The notes: generated from the letters alone by a model not told the origin. A stretch of DNA of 64,000 nucleotides from an uncultured Collinsella sp. (GCA_900542825.1 UQOY01000001.1:248001-312000), one strand, 5' to 3'. Shown: positions 32,197 through 41,397, numbered from the stretch's first letter. Translations and numbers: made by a program.

Positions 32197-33876
32197 CTAG
32201 TCACGCGTCAGCTTGCGGTGAATACGATGCGGCTGGGCTGCGTCCTCGCCCAGGCGCTCGATGCGATTGGCTTGATAGGCCTCGAAGTTGCCCTCGAACC
32301 AATACCAGTTGCCCGGATTCTCGTCGGTGCCCTCCCACGCCAGAATGTGCGTGGCGACGCGGTCCAGGAACATACGGTCGTGGCTAATGACCACCGAGCA
32401 GCCCGGGAACTCGAGCAGCGCCGCTTCGAGCGAGGACAGCGTCTCGACGTCGAGGTCGTTCGTGGGCTCGTCGAGGAGCAGCAGGTTGCCGCCCTGCTTG
32501 AGCGTGAGCGCCAGGTTCAGACGGTTGCGCTCGCCACCGGAGAGTACGCCAGCGCGCTTCTGCTGGTCCTGGCCCTTAAAGCCAAAGCTCGCCACATAAG
32601 CGCGGCTGGGAACCTCGGTCTCGCCCACCATCATGTGGTCCAGGCCGTCCGAGACGACCTCCCACAGGTTCTTATCGGGGTCGATGCCGGAACGGTTCTG
32701 GTCGACGTAAGAAATCTTGACGGTCTCGCCCACCTCGAGCTCGCCCGAAGTCAGCGGCTCCAGACCCACAATCGTCTTGAACAGCGTAGTCTTACCCACA
32801 CCGTTGGGGCCGATGACGCCCACGATGCCGTTGCGCGGCAGGATGAACGATAGGTCGTCGATGAGCACGCGGCCATCGAACTCCTTGTGCAGATGATGGG
32901 CCTCGAGCACCTTGTTGCCCAAACGCGGTCCCACGGGGATGCGGATATCGGTCCAGTCGAGTTTCTGGCTTGCGCGGGCCTCGGCCTCCATCTCCTCGTA
33001 GCGAGCCAGACGGGCCTTGTTCTTGGCCTGGCGAGCCTTGGGCGAGCTGCGTACCCACTCGAGCTCGGCCTCCATGCGCTTGGCGAGCTTGGCATCGCGG
33101 TTGCCCTGCGCCTCGATACGCGCGGCTTTGGTCTCCAGGTACGTGGAGTAGTTGCCCTTGTAGGGATAAAGGTGGCCGCGGTCGACTTCGCAGATCCACT
33201 CGGCAACGTTATCCAGGAAGTAGCGATCGTGCGTGACGGCAAGCACCGCGCCCTGGTAGTTGTGCAGGAAGTGCTCGAGCCACAGGATCGACTCGGCATC
33301 CAGGTGGTTCGTGGGCTCGTCGAGCAGCAGCAGGTCGGGAGCCTCGAGCAGCAGCTTGCACAGGGCCACGCGGCGGCGCTCGCCGCCGGAAAGCACGTTG
33401 ACCGGCATGTCGGAATCGGGCAGCTGCAGGGCGTCCATGGCCTGACCGAGCTTGGAATCGATATCCCAACCGTCGGCGGCGTCGATCTCGTCCTGGAGCT
33501 TGCCCATCTCGGCCATGAGGGCGTCCATGTCGCAATCCGGGTCGCACATCTCCTCGCCGATTTTATTGAAGCGATCGACCTTGGCGATCATGTCGCCAAA
33601 CGCCATGCGTACGTTCTCGATGACGGTCTTGTCATCGTCGAGCGGCGGCTCCTGCTGCAGGATACCCACGGTGTAGCCGGGGGTGAGCCTGGCATCGCCG
33701 TTGGAGACCTCCTCGATGCCGGCCATGATCTTGAGCAGGGTCGACTTGCCCATACCGTTGGGGCCCACGACGCCGATCTTGGCACCGGGGTAGAAGCTCA
33801 GGGTCACGTCGTCAAGGATTACCTTGTCGCCATGGGCCTTGCGAGCCTGATACATCTGGTAGATAAACTCCGCCAT
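32197..33876 (-). CDS. ettA: Energy-dependent translational throttle protein EttA
   Basis: An ABC-F ATPase of 559 aa that binds the ribosomal E site and gates the first elongation step according to ATP/ADP. It is soluble, with no membrane segment. The two cassettes have Walker A VGPNGMGKST (about 38) and IGPNGVGKTT (about 350), signatures LSGGERRRVAL and LSGGERNRLNL, and Walker B LLLLDEPTNHLD and LLLLDEPTNDLD. The arm region (DPDCDMDALMAEMGKLQDEIDAADGWDID) and linker (SSPKARQAKNKARLARYEEM) are EttA hallmarks. The length matches the family. It is monocistronic. Confidence 0.95.
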   Translation of the reverse strand: MAEFIYQMYQARKAHGDKVILDDVTLSFYPGAKIGVVGPNGMGKSTLLKIMAGIEEVSNGDARLTPGYTVGILQQEPPLDDDKTVIENVRMAFGDMIAKVDRFNKIGEEMCDPDCDMDALMAEMGKLQDEIDAADGWDIDSKLGQAMDALQLPDSDMPVNVLSGGERRRVALCKLLLEAPDLLLLDEPTNHLDAESILWLEHFLHNYQGAVLAVTHDRYFLDNVAEWICEVDRGHLYPYKGNYSTYLETKAARIEAQGNRDAKLAKRMEAELEWVRSSPKARQAKNKARLARYEEMEAEARASQKLDWTDIRIPVGPRLGNKVLEAHHLHKEFDGRVLIDDLSFILPRNGIVGVIGPNGVGKTTLFKTIVGLEPLTSGELEVGETVKISYVDQNRSGIDPDKNLWEVVSDGLDHMMVGETEVPSRAYVASFGFKGQDQQKRAGVLSGGERNRLNLALTLKQGGNLLLLDEPTNDLDVETLSSLEAALLEFPGCSVVISHDRMFLDRVATHILAWEGTDENPGNWYWFEGNFEAYQANRIERLGEDAAQPHRIHRKLTRD

Positions 33877-34060
33877 TTGTCTGTTTTATCCTTTCTAACT
33901 GCTGTTTCCATATTCTTGTTTCGCTTTAGTGGAAACGAAATGAGAAAATCAGCTCTGAAACTTAGCGAAAAAGGGGCATGGTTGCCCACACCCCCTAATA
34001 CTACCTGGGAAAAGTCCCCCGGGACACACTATGAACTGCGTACGCTAGTTTTCCGCAACC

Positions 34061-34765
34061 TTAACGAACAGCCCGCTGAGATTTGCGCCACAGCAGATAC
34101 GAGTAGACGTAGACGGCTCCGACCGAACCAAACGCCAGCACCGCAATCACCGCGGCGACGACTTCACTCGAAAGCACCGCACCTGCCACGCCCATCGCAA
34201 TCAGGTCAACACCCAGCACCATAAAGCAGGCACCGCCAAAGCGCTGCGTACGGCGCCAGTTCTCGGGATCGGCAAGCGCCCAAGGCGTCTTGATACCGAG
34301 CGTATAGTTCTGCTTCACACGCGGCAAGTAGTTGCCTACGCCGATGAACAGCAAACCGATAGCACCGGAAATCAGCACGTTGACCGAACCGACCGCCGGC
34401 ACCACGCCCCAGACCGTAAGCTCTCCCAGCCAGCTTATGGCGCACATGAACAAGGTGAAGGCGATCACGAAGCCCTGGTAGAACTTGCCCGAGGTTCGAT
34501 ATGCCTCGCCTTTGGGGTCGATGCGCGGCACCACGCAGAACATTGCGAGAAGCACCAGAGGCAGCACGCCGAGCGCGGAGGCCATCCAGCTGGGACCCCA
34601 ACCGTCGACGGCGCCGTTCGCGCCCCAGTGCGTGGGAATCTGCCCAGGCAAGCTCGGCATCACCATGAGGTGCGCTACGACATTGGCGACGCACAGAGCG
34701 ATCAGCGCAATCCACACACGCCGCGATACCCCCGTGGCGTGAATGCCCTTGTTTTCGTTATTCAT
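34061..34765 (-). CDS. SdpI/DUF1648 family membrane protein
   Basis: A 234-aa integral membrane protein with about six hydrophobic segments. The DUF1648-type sequence SLPGQIPTHWGANGAVDGW (about 41-59) and the SdpI motif YLPRVKQNYTLGIKTPWALADPENWRRTQRFGG (about 150-182) are diagnostic. SdpI of Bacillus gives immunity to the SDP toxin and signals to the repressor SdpR; most homologues are orphan. The ATG at 34765 overlaps the upstream ArsR-type gene stop by 8 nt; a GTG at 34774 is possible. No toxin gene is adjacent. Confidence 0.87.
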   Translation of the reverse strand: MNNENKGIHATGVSRRVWIALIALCVANVVAHLMVMPSLPGQIPTHWGANGAVDGWGPSWMASALGVLPLVLLAMFCVVPRIDPKGEAYRTSGKFYQGFVIAFTLFMCAISWLGELTVWGVVPAVGSVNVLISGAIGLLFIGVGNYLPRVKQNYTLGIKTPWALADPENWRRTQRFGGACFMVLGVDLIAMGVAGAVLSSEVVAAVIAVLAFGSVGAVYVYSYLLWRKSQRAVR

Positions 34766-35036
34766 CCTTATCACCTTCCGTGTTTGTAAAGCCCATAAAC
34801 CAACCGATCAAGTCCTGCATGACGGTGGTGTTTAAGCTGTAAACGATGTTTTGGCCATGACGTTCGTCGGTCACCAACCCGGCGTTTTTGAGCGTCGCCA
34901 AGTGATGGCTCAACGACGGCTTGCTGATGTCAAAATGCTCGGCAAGCTCCCCGGCCGTGCGATTGCCCTCGCGCAGCAGTTCCAAAATGTGACGCCGTGT
35001 AGGATCGGCCAGCGCCTTAAAACCCTCTCCCGGCAT
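34758..35036 (-). CDS. ArsR/SdpR-type repressor
   Basis: A 92-aa winged-helix repressor. GFKALADPTRRHILELLREGNRTAGELAEHF followed by DISKPSLSHHLATLKNAGLV is the ArsR fold with the recognition helix in KPSLSHHLATLK. No cysteine metal site is visible, which fits the SdpR (autorepressor) branch rather than metal sensors. The ATG at 35036 follows AGGAGGT. Coupled translation with the SdpI-like gene indicates a two-gene autoregulated unit, with SdpI perhaps sequestering the repressor at the membrane, as in Bacillus. Confidence 0.88.
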   Translation of the reverse strand: MPGEGFKALADPTRRHILELLREGNRTAGELAEHFDISKPSLSHHLATLKNAGLVTDERHGQNIVYSLNTTVMQDLIGWFMGFTNTEGDKDE

Positions 35037-35084
35037 AAGACCTCCTCTCATCATTTCGTTCGACGCGCACACTATACTCGTTAT

Positions 35085-35108
35085 TTAGATGTTTGTCTAA
35101 CCATCTAA
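35085..35108. promoter_or_regulatory. Probable SdpR-type operator
   Basis: The inverted repeat TTAGATG (35085-35091) and CATCTAA (35102-35108) lies about 50 nt upstream of the repressor start, a usual place for an autorepressor site. Further along the 298-nt gap a TATAAT (35285-35290) is a likely -10 for tcdA at 35335. Nothing else is recognised between 35109 and 35284. Confidence 0.6.
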
Positions 35109-35334
35109 TCTTATACTCAAAAAATAGCCGCCCCCGCGTAATGCGAAGACGGCCACTTCTCACGCTACAAACATGTTTGGGAGTTGGCAAACCCGCTGCA
35201 ACGGGTGCCATCTGCTTCATCTTATGCGAATCCCTGCCTCATTTCAACAAGCCCCTAGGGCTCAAATGGAATCGCGATAATACCTATAATGGCGATAGCT
35301 AAAACACGATTCGCTTCCCCATCGGAGGATGTTT

Positions 35335-36132
35335 ATGACCGAAACCGCAGCCGCAATTTCCAACGAGACACGCGACACCAAGCTCGAGATCATCATGGGC
35401 CGCGAGGCACTCGATAAGCTCGCCGATGCTACGGTGCTGGTGCTCGGCTGCGGAGGTGTGGGCTCCAATTGCTGCGAGGCCCTCGCCCGCGGCGGCATCG
35501 GGCATTTCGTCATTCTGGACAAGGACATTGTCGCGCCCAGCAATATCAATCGCCAGGCCATCGCCTTTCACAGCACCGTCGGCAAGCGCAAGGTGGACGT
35601 GATGGAAGCCATGATCCGCGATATCAATCCCGCCGCCACCGTTATCAAGCGCACCGAATACCTGCTGAGCGATAACATCGACGAGTTCTTTGCGAGCGTT
35701 TTGGAGCAGACGGACGGCAAGCTCGATTACATCGTCGACGCCATCGACACCATCTCGGCCAAGCTCACCATTGCCAAATATGCTCAGGACCACGACATTC
35801 GTTTGGTTAGCTCCATGGGCGGGGCCAACAAGCTCCATCCCGAGTGCCTCCGCTTTGCCGACATTTTCGATACGGTACGTGACCCCATGAGCCGCATCAT
35901 GCGCAAAGAATGCAAGAAGCGCGGAATCAAGAGCCTACATGTACTGTTTAGCTGCGAGGAATCGGTTAAGACTCAGCCCCGCGACCCTTCCAATATCCAC
36001 GAGCGCACCGAGCTGGGAACCGCCAGCTTTATGCCGCCCATCATGGGCCAGATGATCGCCGGCGAGGTTATCCGCCAGATCAGTGGCCGCGGCACCGAGC
36101 GCGTGCGCGCCGATGGCCAGCGCCTAGACTAG
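35335..36132 (+). CDS. tcdA: tRNA threonylcarbamoyladenosine dehydratase
   Basis: E1-like enzyme (ThiF/MoeB fold) that uses ATP to cyclise t6A37 of tRNA to ct6A. The 265-aa protein has the nucleotide-binding LVLGCGGVGSN (about 34-44), an adenylation-type DKDIVAPSNINRQ (about 62-74) and a YIVDAIDTISAK segment (about 136). The catalytic cysteine is probably that in FSCEESVK (about 204). The ATG at 35335 follows CGGAGG by 6 nt; an ATG at 35329 overlaps that site. tatD follows by 14 nt on the same strand. Confidence 0.9.
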   Translation: MTETAAAISNETRDTKLEIIMGREALDKLADATVLVLGCGGVGSNCCEALARGGIGHFVILDKDIVAPSNINRQAIAFHSTVGKRKVDVMEAMIRDINPAATVIKRTEYLLSDNIDEFFASVLEQTDGKLDYIVDAIDTISAKLTIAKYAQDHDIRLVSSMGGANKLHPECLRFADIFDTVRDPMSRIMRKECKKRGIKSLHVLFSCEESVKTQPRDPSNIHERTELGTASFMPPIMGQMIAGEVIRQISGRGTERVRADGQRLD

Positions 36133-36146
36133 CGGAGCGCGCCGAG

Positions 36147-36929
36147 ATGGAGCCCCGGTTATTTGATGCACACTGCCATCTTGATTTAATGGCTCACCCG
36201 GACGCCGTTGCCGATGAGGCAACGGCGCTGGGCTTGGGTCTATTTGATTGCGGCGTCGATCCACGTGACTTCGCTAGCGCACATAGGCGAACCCGTCGCC
36301 CTCCTACCGTCATCAAGGGTATCGGCCTCCATCCCCGGTGGCTCGCCGACGAGCGATGCGGCAACGCAGAAATTGACCTACTCTGCCAAATTGCCGCGCA
36401 AGAGCGTTTTGTTGGCGAGGTGGGACTCGACTTTTCCGCGCGCTTTGATGGAAGTGAGCCGCTACAAATACAGGCATTTGACCGGCTCTGCGATACACTC
36501 GTGCAGCATCCTCTTACCGGGCGCGTAATATCAATTCACGCCGTTCGTTCGGCAGGAGCCGTACTGGACATCCTCGAATCGCATGGACTACTCATCCCAA
36601 ACCCCGACTCCCCCGCTATCATCTTCCACTGGTTTAGCGGCACTTCGGACGAACTCGCCCGTGCGCGAAACGCAGGCTGCTATTTTTCCGTGAACGAGCG
36701 TATGCTCGCCACCAAGCGCGGTCGCGAATATGCCCGACAGATTCCACTCGACCGTCTACTGCTCGAGACCGATGCGCCGGCCGAGCCAAACACAGAAACA
36801 AGCGCGCAGTCGCTCATCAGATCGCTCACAAGAACCTCAGAGCGCATCGCCTCGCTCAAAGACTGTGACGAAAAGTGCATCGAGTCGGCAGTTTTAGCAA
36901 ATGCGCGCTCTGTATTTGACCTTCGCTAA
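36147..36929 (+). CDS. tatD: TatD family metal-dependent hydrolase
   Basis: A TIM-barrel nuclease-like hydrolase of 260 aa. Metal ligands are visible in DAHCHLD (residues 7-13), GEVGLD (about 90), IHAVR (about 128), FHWFSG (about 153) and LLLETDAP (about 202-209). TatD-type proteins are 3'-5' DNA/RNA exonucleases or D-aminoacyl-tRNA deacylases; the precise activity here is unproven. It is cotranscribed with tcdA. The first Cys-rich segment, ALGLGLFDCGVDP, is normal for the family. Confidence 0.88.
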   Translation: MEPRLFDAHCHLDLMAHPDAVADEATALGLGLFDCGVDPRDFASAHRRTRRPPTVIKGIGLHPRWLADERCGNAEIDLLCQIAAQERFVGEVGLDFSARFDGSEPLQIQAFDRLCDTLVQHPLTGRVISIHAVRSAGAVLDILESHGLLIPNPDSPAIIFHWFSGTSDELARARNAGCYFSVNERMLATKRGREYARQIPLDRLLLETDAPAEPNTETSAQSLIRSLTRTSERIASLKDCDEKCIESAVLANARSVFDLR

Positions 36930-36945
36930 CCCCTGTGGGCAAAAA

Positions 36946-36998
36946 ATGCCAAATATGAGTACTGTTACCGGAATGGATACATTACTCATATTTGGCAT
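36946..36998. repeat. ATGCCAAATATGAGTA inverted repeat
   Basis: Perfect 16-bp arms ATGCCAAATATGAGTA (36946-36961) and its complement (36983-36998) enclose a 21-nt loop containing TGTTACCGGAATGG. It sits between tatD and the frlD terminator. The arms are AT-rich and unlike the neighbouring coding DNA, consistent with a dispersed palindromic element. Confidence 0.75.
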
Positions 36999-37011
36999 GT
37001 TTTGCACACGA

Positions 37012-37045
37012 GGTCCCGGGGAGGATCCTGCACCTCCCCGGGACC
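37012..37045. terminator. GC-rich hairpin between tatD and frlD
   Basis: A perfect 13-bp stem, GGTCCCGGGGAGG (37012-37024) with its complement (37033-37045), lies between convergent genes. No U-tract is present, so termination may need help, but its position fits a shared terminator. Confidence 0.65.
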
Positions 37046-37051
37046 GCTCGG

Positions 37052-37915
37052 CTATTCGACGATTGGTGCTCCGTGGCCCCAAGAGCCTTCCATGCCGCAC
37101 ACGGTCGAGGCAAACCCGGCAGCAAAGTCGAGCGCGCGCTCGATGGCCTCGGCGCCATCCTCACCACGCTTGGCGGAATCGAGATAGCACATCAAAAACG
37201 AGGTGAGGAACGAGTCGCCCGCCCCCATGGTGTCCTTCATGTCCGTTACCGGTTTAGCCAGCTGGCGGTAATAACGCTCGCCGTCGTAAGCAATGCAGCC
37301 CTCGGCGCCCGCCGTAGCCGACACAAAACGCGGACCCAGGCCCTTCACCCATGCCAGACGCTCGCGAATCTCGTCCTCACTCGCGGCATCCGCCGCACTA
37401 AAGAAAGCAAAATCGACGTAGGGCGCAATCTGCTCGTAGTACTCGTCGGTGGAGTCGTCCGAAAAGTCAAAAGAGACCGTGACGCCCGCAGCCTTCAGCT
37501 TGGGCAGCTCGCGCTCGGTAAAGCAATAGTTGCCCGAATGAACCACATCGAACTGCTTCATGTACGCAAGATCAAAGCGATCGAGGACATAGCGCGCATC
37601 GCCACGGATACCGCCCTCGTTGGAGCCAAGGAAGACACGGTCACCGTCAACGACGGTCACGCGAGCCGCTCCGTTCTCGCCAATCATCTGCTCGCACTTG
37701 TCAAGCTCGATACCCTCATCCTCGAGGCTTGCAATGACATGCTCGGCAGCGGCGTCATTACCAAAAATGCCCATGTATGCGGAGCGTGCGGCACCGCATT
37801 TCTTGGCATAAACGGCGAAGTTCACCGCGTTGCCGCCAGGATACATGGTGTGGATATGCTCGTAGCGATCGACGACGTTGTCGCCAAATCCGAGCGCGTT
37901 GACGTTAAATGCCAT
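37052..37915 (-). CDS. frlD: Fructoselysine 6-kinase-like PfkB kinase
   Basis: A 287-aa ribokinase-family sugar kinase. The N-terminal substrate site GDNVVDRYEHIHTMYPGGNAVNFA (about 11-34) and the ATP/anion-hole motif DTMGAGDSF (about 235-243) are present. The YPGGNAVN element and the neighbouring FrlB and FrlC homologues mark it as FrlD, which phosphorylates fructoselysine (Amadori product of lysine) at C6. It is the last gene of the operon, 14 nt after frlB. Confidence 0.88.
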   Translation of the reverse strand: MAFNVNALGFGDNVVDRYEHIHTMYPGGNAVNFAVYAKKCGAARSAYMGIFGNDAAAEHVIASLEDEGIELDKCEQMIGENGAARVTVVDGDRVFLGSNEGGIRGDARYVLDRFDLAYMKQFDVVHSGNYCFTERELPKLKAAGVTVSFDFSDDSTDEYYEQIAPYVDFAFFSAADAASEDEIRERLAWVKGLGPRFVSATAGAEGCIAYDGERYYRQLAKPVTDMKDTMGAGDSFLTSFLMCYLDSAKRGEDGAEAIERALDFAAGFASTVCGMEGSWGHGAPIVE

Positions 37916-37929
37916 GGCCTTTGTCCCTT

Positions 37930-38898
37930 CTAGTACTCGACAACACCCATATAGCGGCGGAAATCGGGATCGTGATCAAACACCTTGCCGCGTGCAGCAC
38001 GCAGCTCGCAGTTCATGGCGTAGAACAGCACCGGATCCAGATAGGCACGGACGCTCGCCGGCACGGCTTCCATACCGTACTCCTTGGCATCGAGCACCAT
38101 CAGCGTATCGGTATGCGTCTTAAGGAACGCCAGGGCGCGCTCGTCCATAGCACGGCACTCGCTGGAGCCCATCTGCAGGAAGTAAAAAACGCCATCCTGA
38201 GTAGCCTCGAAGGGGCCGTGGAAGTACTCGGCAGAGTGGATGTAGCTGCAGTGCTGCCACTGCATCTCCATAAGAGAGCAGATAGCGAAACCGTAGGTCT
38301 GGCTAAAGTTGGGACCGCTGCCCAGAATATAGAAGAACTCGTGCTCCTGGCAAAGCTTGGCAAAGCGATCGCCCAGCTCGGCATTTACCTTCTCGCGTGC
38401 CGGGGGAAGGATCTTATCCATCTCGGCGATACCGGCATACATATCGGCAAGATCGGCGTAGCCCTCCTGCTGATCGAGCAGCTCTGCCGCAAGCGACAGC
38501 GAAATACCAGCGGGGACCTCGGCCTGCGGCACACCCTCGCCCCACGGGTAGACCCACGTGGTCCACTTGCCGGAGTCGATCTTAGATCCAGCGTTGTCGG
38601 TCTGGGCGATCACCGTAGCGCCGGCGGCAAGGGCAATCTCGCAGCCCTCGACGACCTCTGGGGTGTTGCCACTGTGGCTACAGGCGATGACCAGGGACTT
38701 CTCGCCCAGACGACGCGGACGCATAATGTCGAATTCACGCGCGGTATAGATATACGAAGTGAAGGTGGTTGCCTCGCGCTGCAGAAGCTCATGAGCCGGG
38801 ATCAAATCGATCATGGAGCCACCGCAAGCAATCCAGTAGACGCTGTCGAACTTGCCCTTCTCGGCAATTGCCTCTTTGATCAGATCGTGTGCGTTCAT
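37930..38898 (-). CDS. frlB: Fructoselysine 6-phosphate deglycase
   Basis: A 322-aa double-SIS-domain protein that cleaves fructoselysine 6-phosphate to glucose 6-phosphate and lysine. The first SIS has ACGGSMIDLIPAHELL (about 24-39) and ACSHSGNTPEVVEG (about 72-85). The second has YILGSGPNFSQTYGFAICSLMEMQW (about 185-209) with a catalytic region HSAEYFHGPFEA. The ATG at 38898 follows AAAGGA; an upstream in-frame start is unsupported. The product glucose 6-phosphate can feed the pgi encoded at 45.8 kb. Confidence 0.92.
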   Translation of the reverse strand: MNAHDLIKEAIAEKGKFDSVYWIACGGSMIDLIPAHELLQREATTFTSYIYTAREFDIMRPRRLGEKSLVIACSHSGNTPEVVEGCEIALAAGATVIAQTDNAGSKIDSGKWTTWVYPWGEGVPQAEVPAGISLSLAAELLDQQEGYADLADMYAGIAEMDKILPPAREKVNAELGDRFAKLCQEHEFFYILGSGPNFSQTYGFAICSLMEMQWQHCSYIHSAEYFHGPFEATQDGVFYFLQMGSSECRAMDERALAFLKTHTDTLMVLDAKEYGMEAVPASVRAYLDPVLFYAMNCELRAARGKVFDHDPDFRRYMGVVEY

Positions 38899-38960
38899 AT
38901 CCAGTTCCTTTCTTGTTTGGTCCGCAATCAATGAGATTGGCTGCGTGGCCGATAGTTGTT

Positions 38961-39812
38961 TTAGTCAATCAGATATTTCTCGAATGCGGCCATGTTCTTG
39001 GCATCTGCCGCCGCCGGGTCATCGTAGTAACGACCGTCCGTGATTTCCTGGCCCAGCATGCCGTCAAAACCATGGGCGTTGAGCGTGGCGACGAAGGCGT
39101 CCATATCGTGCTTGCCATCGCCCCACACCAGATGGCCATACGGGTCACCGTCGATAAAGTGCATCTCGTGAATTGCCCCATCACCAAAGGCGGCAAACCA
39201 GTCCTCGAGCGTCTCGCCTGCAACGCCCATCGCGGTTGTATCAACCATGGGCTGTAAATACGGGCTCGCGACCTCGTCAATCATGCGCTTCGCATCGGAA
39301 ACCGTCGTCACAAGGTTGCTCTCCTCGGGACGCAGGCTTTCCATCGTAAGCACCAGACCGTGCTCGCCGGCATACTCCGCCAGAATGGACAAGTGCTCGC
39401 GGCTGCGCTTCCAGGCTTCCTCGCGGTCCTCGTCCCAGTCGCCCCAGCCCGAGTTGACGGACATACGGTCGCACCCAAGTACCTCGGCAAGCTCAATGCC
39501 GTGCTTAAAGTACGCCAGGCTGCGCTGTTCATGCAACGGTTTGCGTGCGCAGTACTGCCAAGGATAGACAACATTCTCGGGGCACAGAGTACGATACCTA
39601 AGCCCACGGTCTGCAGCCTTTTTCGCCAGGACCTCAGCCTCAAAGTAGCCCGTGTGGTCGAGCGTCACATGCGGCTCCGCACACCACAGCTCAATGGACT
39701 CAAAGCCCAGACGCTGCTGCACATCAAGGAAGTAATCGAGCGACCACATGATGTAGTGGATATTCATGCCCGCAATCTGTTCGCGGCGCAGCGTCGGTTT
39801 GGATTCAGACAT
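38961..39812 (-). CDS. frlC: Fructoselysine 3-epimerase-like TIM-barrel protein
   Basis: A 283-aa sugar-phosphate isomerase/epimerase (AP-endonuclease 2 fold). Metal ligand Glu lies in LTMESLRPEESNLVTT (about 152-167), with PMVDTTAMGV (about 186), HFIDGDPYGHLVWGDG (about 216) and GQEITDGRYY (about 252). FrlC interconverts fructoselysine and psicoselysine. AAGGAGG precedes the ATG, inside the end of the amidohydrolase gene one base upstream, so translation is closely linked. Confidence 0.88.
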   Translation of the reverse strand: MSESKPTLRREQIAGMNIHYIMWSLDYFLDVQQRLGFESIELWCAEPHVTLDHTGYFEAEVLAKKAADRGLRYRTLCPENVVYPWQYCARKPLHEQRSLAYFKHGIELAEVLGCDRMSVNSGWGDWDEDREEAWKRSREHLSILAEYAGEHGLVLTMESLRPEESNLVTTVSDAKRMIDEVASPYLQPMVDTTAMGVAGETLEDWFAAFGDGAIHEMHFIDGDPYGHLVWGDGKHDMDAFVATLNAHGFDGMLGQEITDGRYYDDPAAADAKNMAAFEKYLID

Positions 39813-39813
39813 C

Positions 39814-41397
39814 TTATGCCTCCTTATTTCGATCGAACACGATTTGTCCGTCCGACATCGTCATATCGACCGCAAGATCACGTGCGTCGCGATAATCGAG
39901 GTCAAACACATCCCGATCGAGCACGCAGATATCGGCAAGTTTGCCGACCTCGAGCGTACCCAGCTCGTCTTCGCGCATCAGGTCGTACGCGCCCCCGGCA
40001 GTCCAAGCGCGCAAAAGCTCGACAAGCGTCAGCACGTTGGCCTCATTCACGGGAAGTCCGTCGGCGAAGAACCCGCCGCACGCGCTGTAGATCGACTCGC
40101 CCAAGCTCGGAATCAACAGCGGCAAATCAGTGCCACAGCACACTGTGCATCCGGAATCTTCCATGCCGCGGCGATTCCAGCTGTGCAAAAGTCGCGTCTC
40201 GCCAATTTGTCGACGCATCATCGACAGGCAATCCTCGCGCCGGTCCAGCGTCAGAATCTGCGGATAGACCTCGCAAATTCCACCTAACTTGCCAAACTCG
40301 ACAAGATCGGTCGGGTCAGAGTTCTCGAGATCGGTAATCGCATGGCGGCGAAGCATCCGTCCATGCTCGTCTCGAGGCAGCGAGGCATAGAGCGCCACGG
40401 TGCGACGAACGGCGCCATCCCCCTGGCAATGCAAGGAATATCGGAAGCCGTCAGCATCAACTGCGCGCAGCTCGTTCTCAATCAGATCCCACTCGGGCTC
40501 CTCGACAACCGTCTTGCCGGCAGCTCCCGCATCGGCCGTGTCCTCATAGGGGTCAATCATCTCGGCAAGCCCCGCCCATACGCCGCGATCGGTCATACGG
40601 TTGAAGCCAGAAAAACGAACGAACGGTCCCCGGAAGCGCTCTCGTGCCTCGCGAGCATATGCCAGATTTGCACCAGCGCCCACCGGCTGCGACATCATAG
40701 AGACGCGAACCGTCAGCTCACCAGATTCCTCACGGCGAGCCATTTCGTCGGCAAAGCCGTAGTAGTCATCAAACGCCATCTCCTTGATGGCGGTAACGCC
40801 GCGCTCGTTAAGCATGCTCATGTAGTCCGAATACCTGGCACGCACCTCGGGCAGCGCGAGGAAATCGCTCATCATGCGCCAGATCTTCTCGGCATAGCAC
40901 GCCTGGGGTGTAAAGCCGTATCGCGCACTGGCTGCAGCATTGAGAACGCAGGTCTCCGCGCCCGGTGTAAAGCAGACGACAGGGATATCACCAAAACACT
41001 CGTCAAACGCAGCTGCTGTATTTGCGTTCTCGGCATCCGATGCCAACGTTTCGGGCAGGTTGTGGCCAAAAGCCGCCGCGCAATCCGGATGACCTTCTTT
41101 CCATGCACGCAAGAGCGACACAGCCTCTTTGGCATCAGCGACGCCGGACAGATCAGACCCCAACGTCCGCAGCGCCCAGCCCGTATAGAAGGTATGCACA
41201 TCGATCAGGCCGGGCATGACGGTGCGGTCGCCCAGGTCAACTGCCTCGTCCGCTTGGGTCAAATACGAAGCTACCTCACACTTGGTGCCAACCGCCTCAA
41301 TTCGATTGCCACGGACCGCTACGAAACCTTCAAACGGCAGGTCCCCCGTACCGGTAAAGACGCTCTTAGACGTCAGGACCGTCAAACGATCAGACAT
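39814..41397 (-). CDS. YtcJ-like amidohydrolase with altered HxH motif
   Basis: A 527-aa amidohydrolase-superfamily protein placed inside the fructoselysine operon. The first metal motif reads PGLIDVHTFYTGW (about 65-77), so the usual second His of HxH is Phe. Later family motifs remain: HCQGDGAVRRTVALY (about 322), RRHAITDLEN (about 346) and CGTDLPLLIPS (about 419). YtcJ-type enzymes are exemplified by N-substituted formamide deformylase. A role in releasing the amine from N-acyl or peptide-bound Amadori compounds is speculation. The ATG at 41397 follows AGGTGG; an in-frame GTG at 41406 is possible. Confidence 0.78.
   Translation of the reverse strand: MSDRLTVLTSKSVFTGTGDLPFEGFVAVRGNRIEAVGTKCEVASYLTQADEAVDLGDRTVMPGLIDVHTFYTGWALRTLGSDLSGVADAKEAVSLLRAWKEGHPDCAAAFGHNLPETLASDAENANTAAAFDECFGDIPVVCFTPGAETCVLNAAASARYGFTPQACYAEKIWRMMSDFLALPEVRARYSDYMSMLNERGVTAIKEMAFDDYYGFADEMARREESGELTVRVSMMSQPVGAGANLAYAREARERFRGPFVRFSGFNRMTDRGVWAGLAEMIDPYEDTADAGAAGKTVVEEPEWDLIENELRAVDADGFRYSLHCQGDGAVRRTVALYASLPRDEHGRMLRRHAITDLENSDPTDLVEFGKLGGICEVYPQILTLDRREDCLSMMRRQIGETRLLHSWNRRGMEDSGCTVCCGTDLPLLIPSLGESIYSACGGFFADGLPVNEANVLTLVELLRAWTAGGAYDLMREDELGTLEVGKLADICVLDRDVFDLDYRDARDLAVDMTMSDGQIVFDRNKEA

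Noticed and set aside
32887..34224. Open frame of 445 codons on the + strand opposite ettA
   Set aside because: No ribosome site or domain, and it spans an intergenic region and part of two genes on the other strand.
34758..35036. ArsR-type regulator as an arsenic or metal sensor
   Set aside because: No cysteine pair is visible in the recognition or C-terminal helices, and coupling to an SdpI-type gene points to the SdpR branch.
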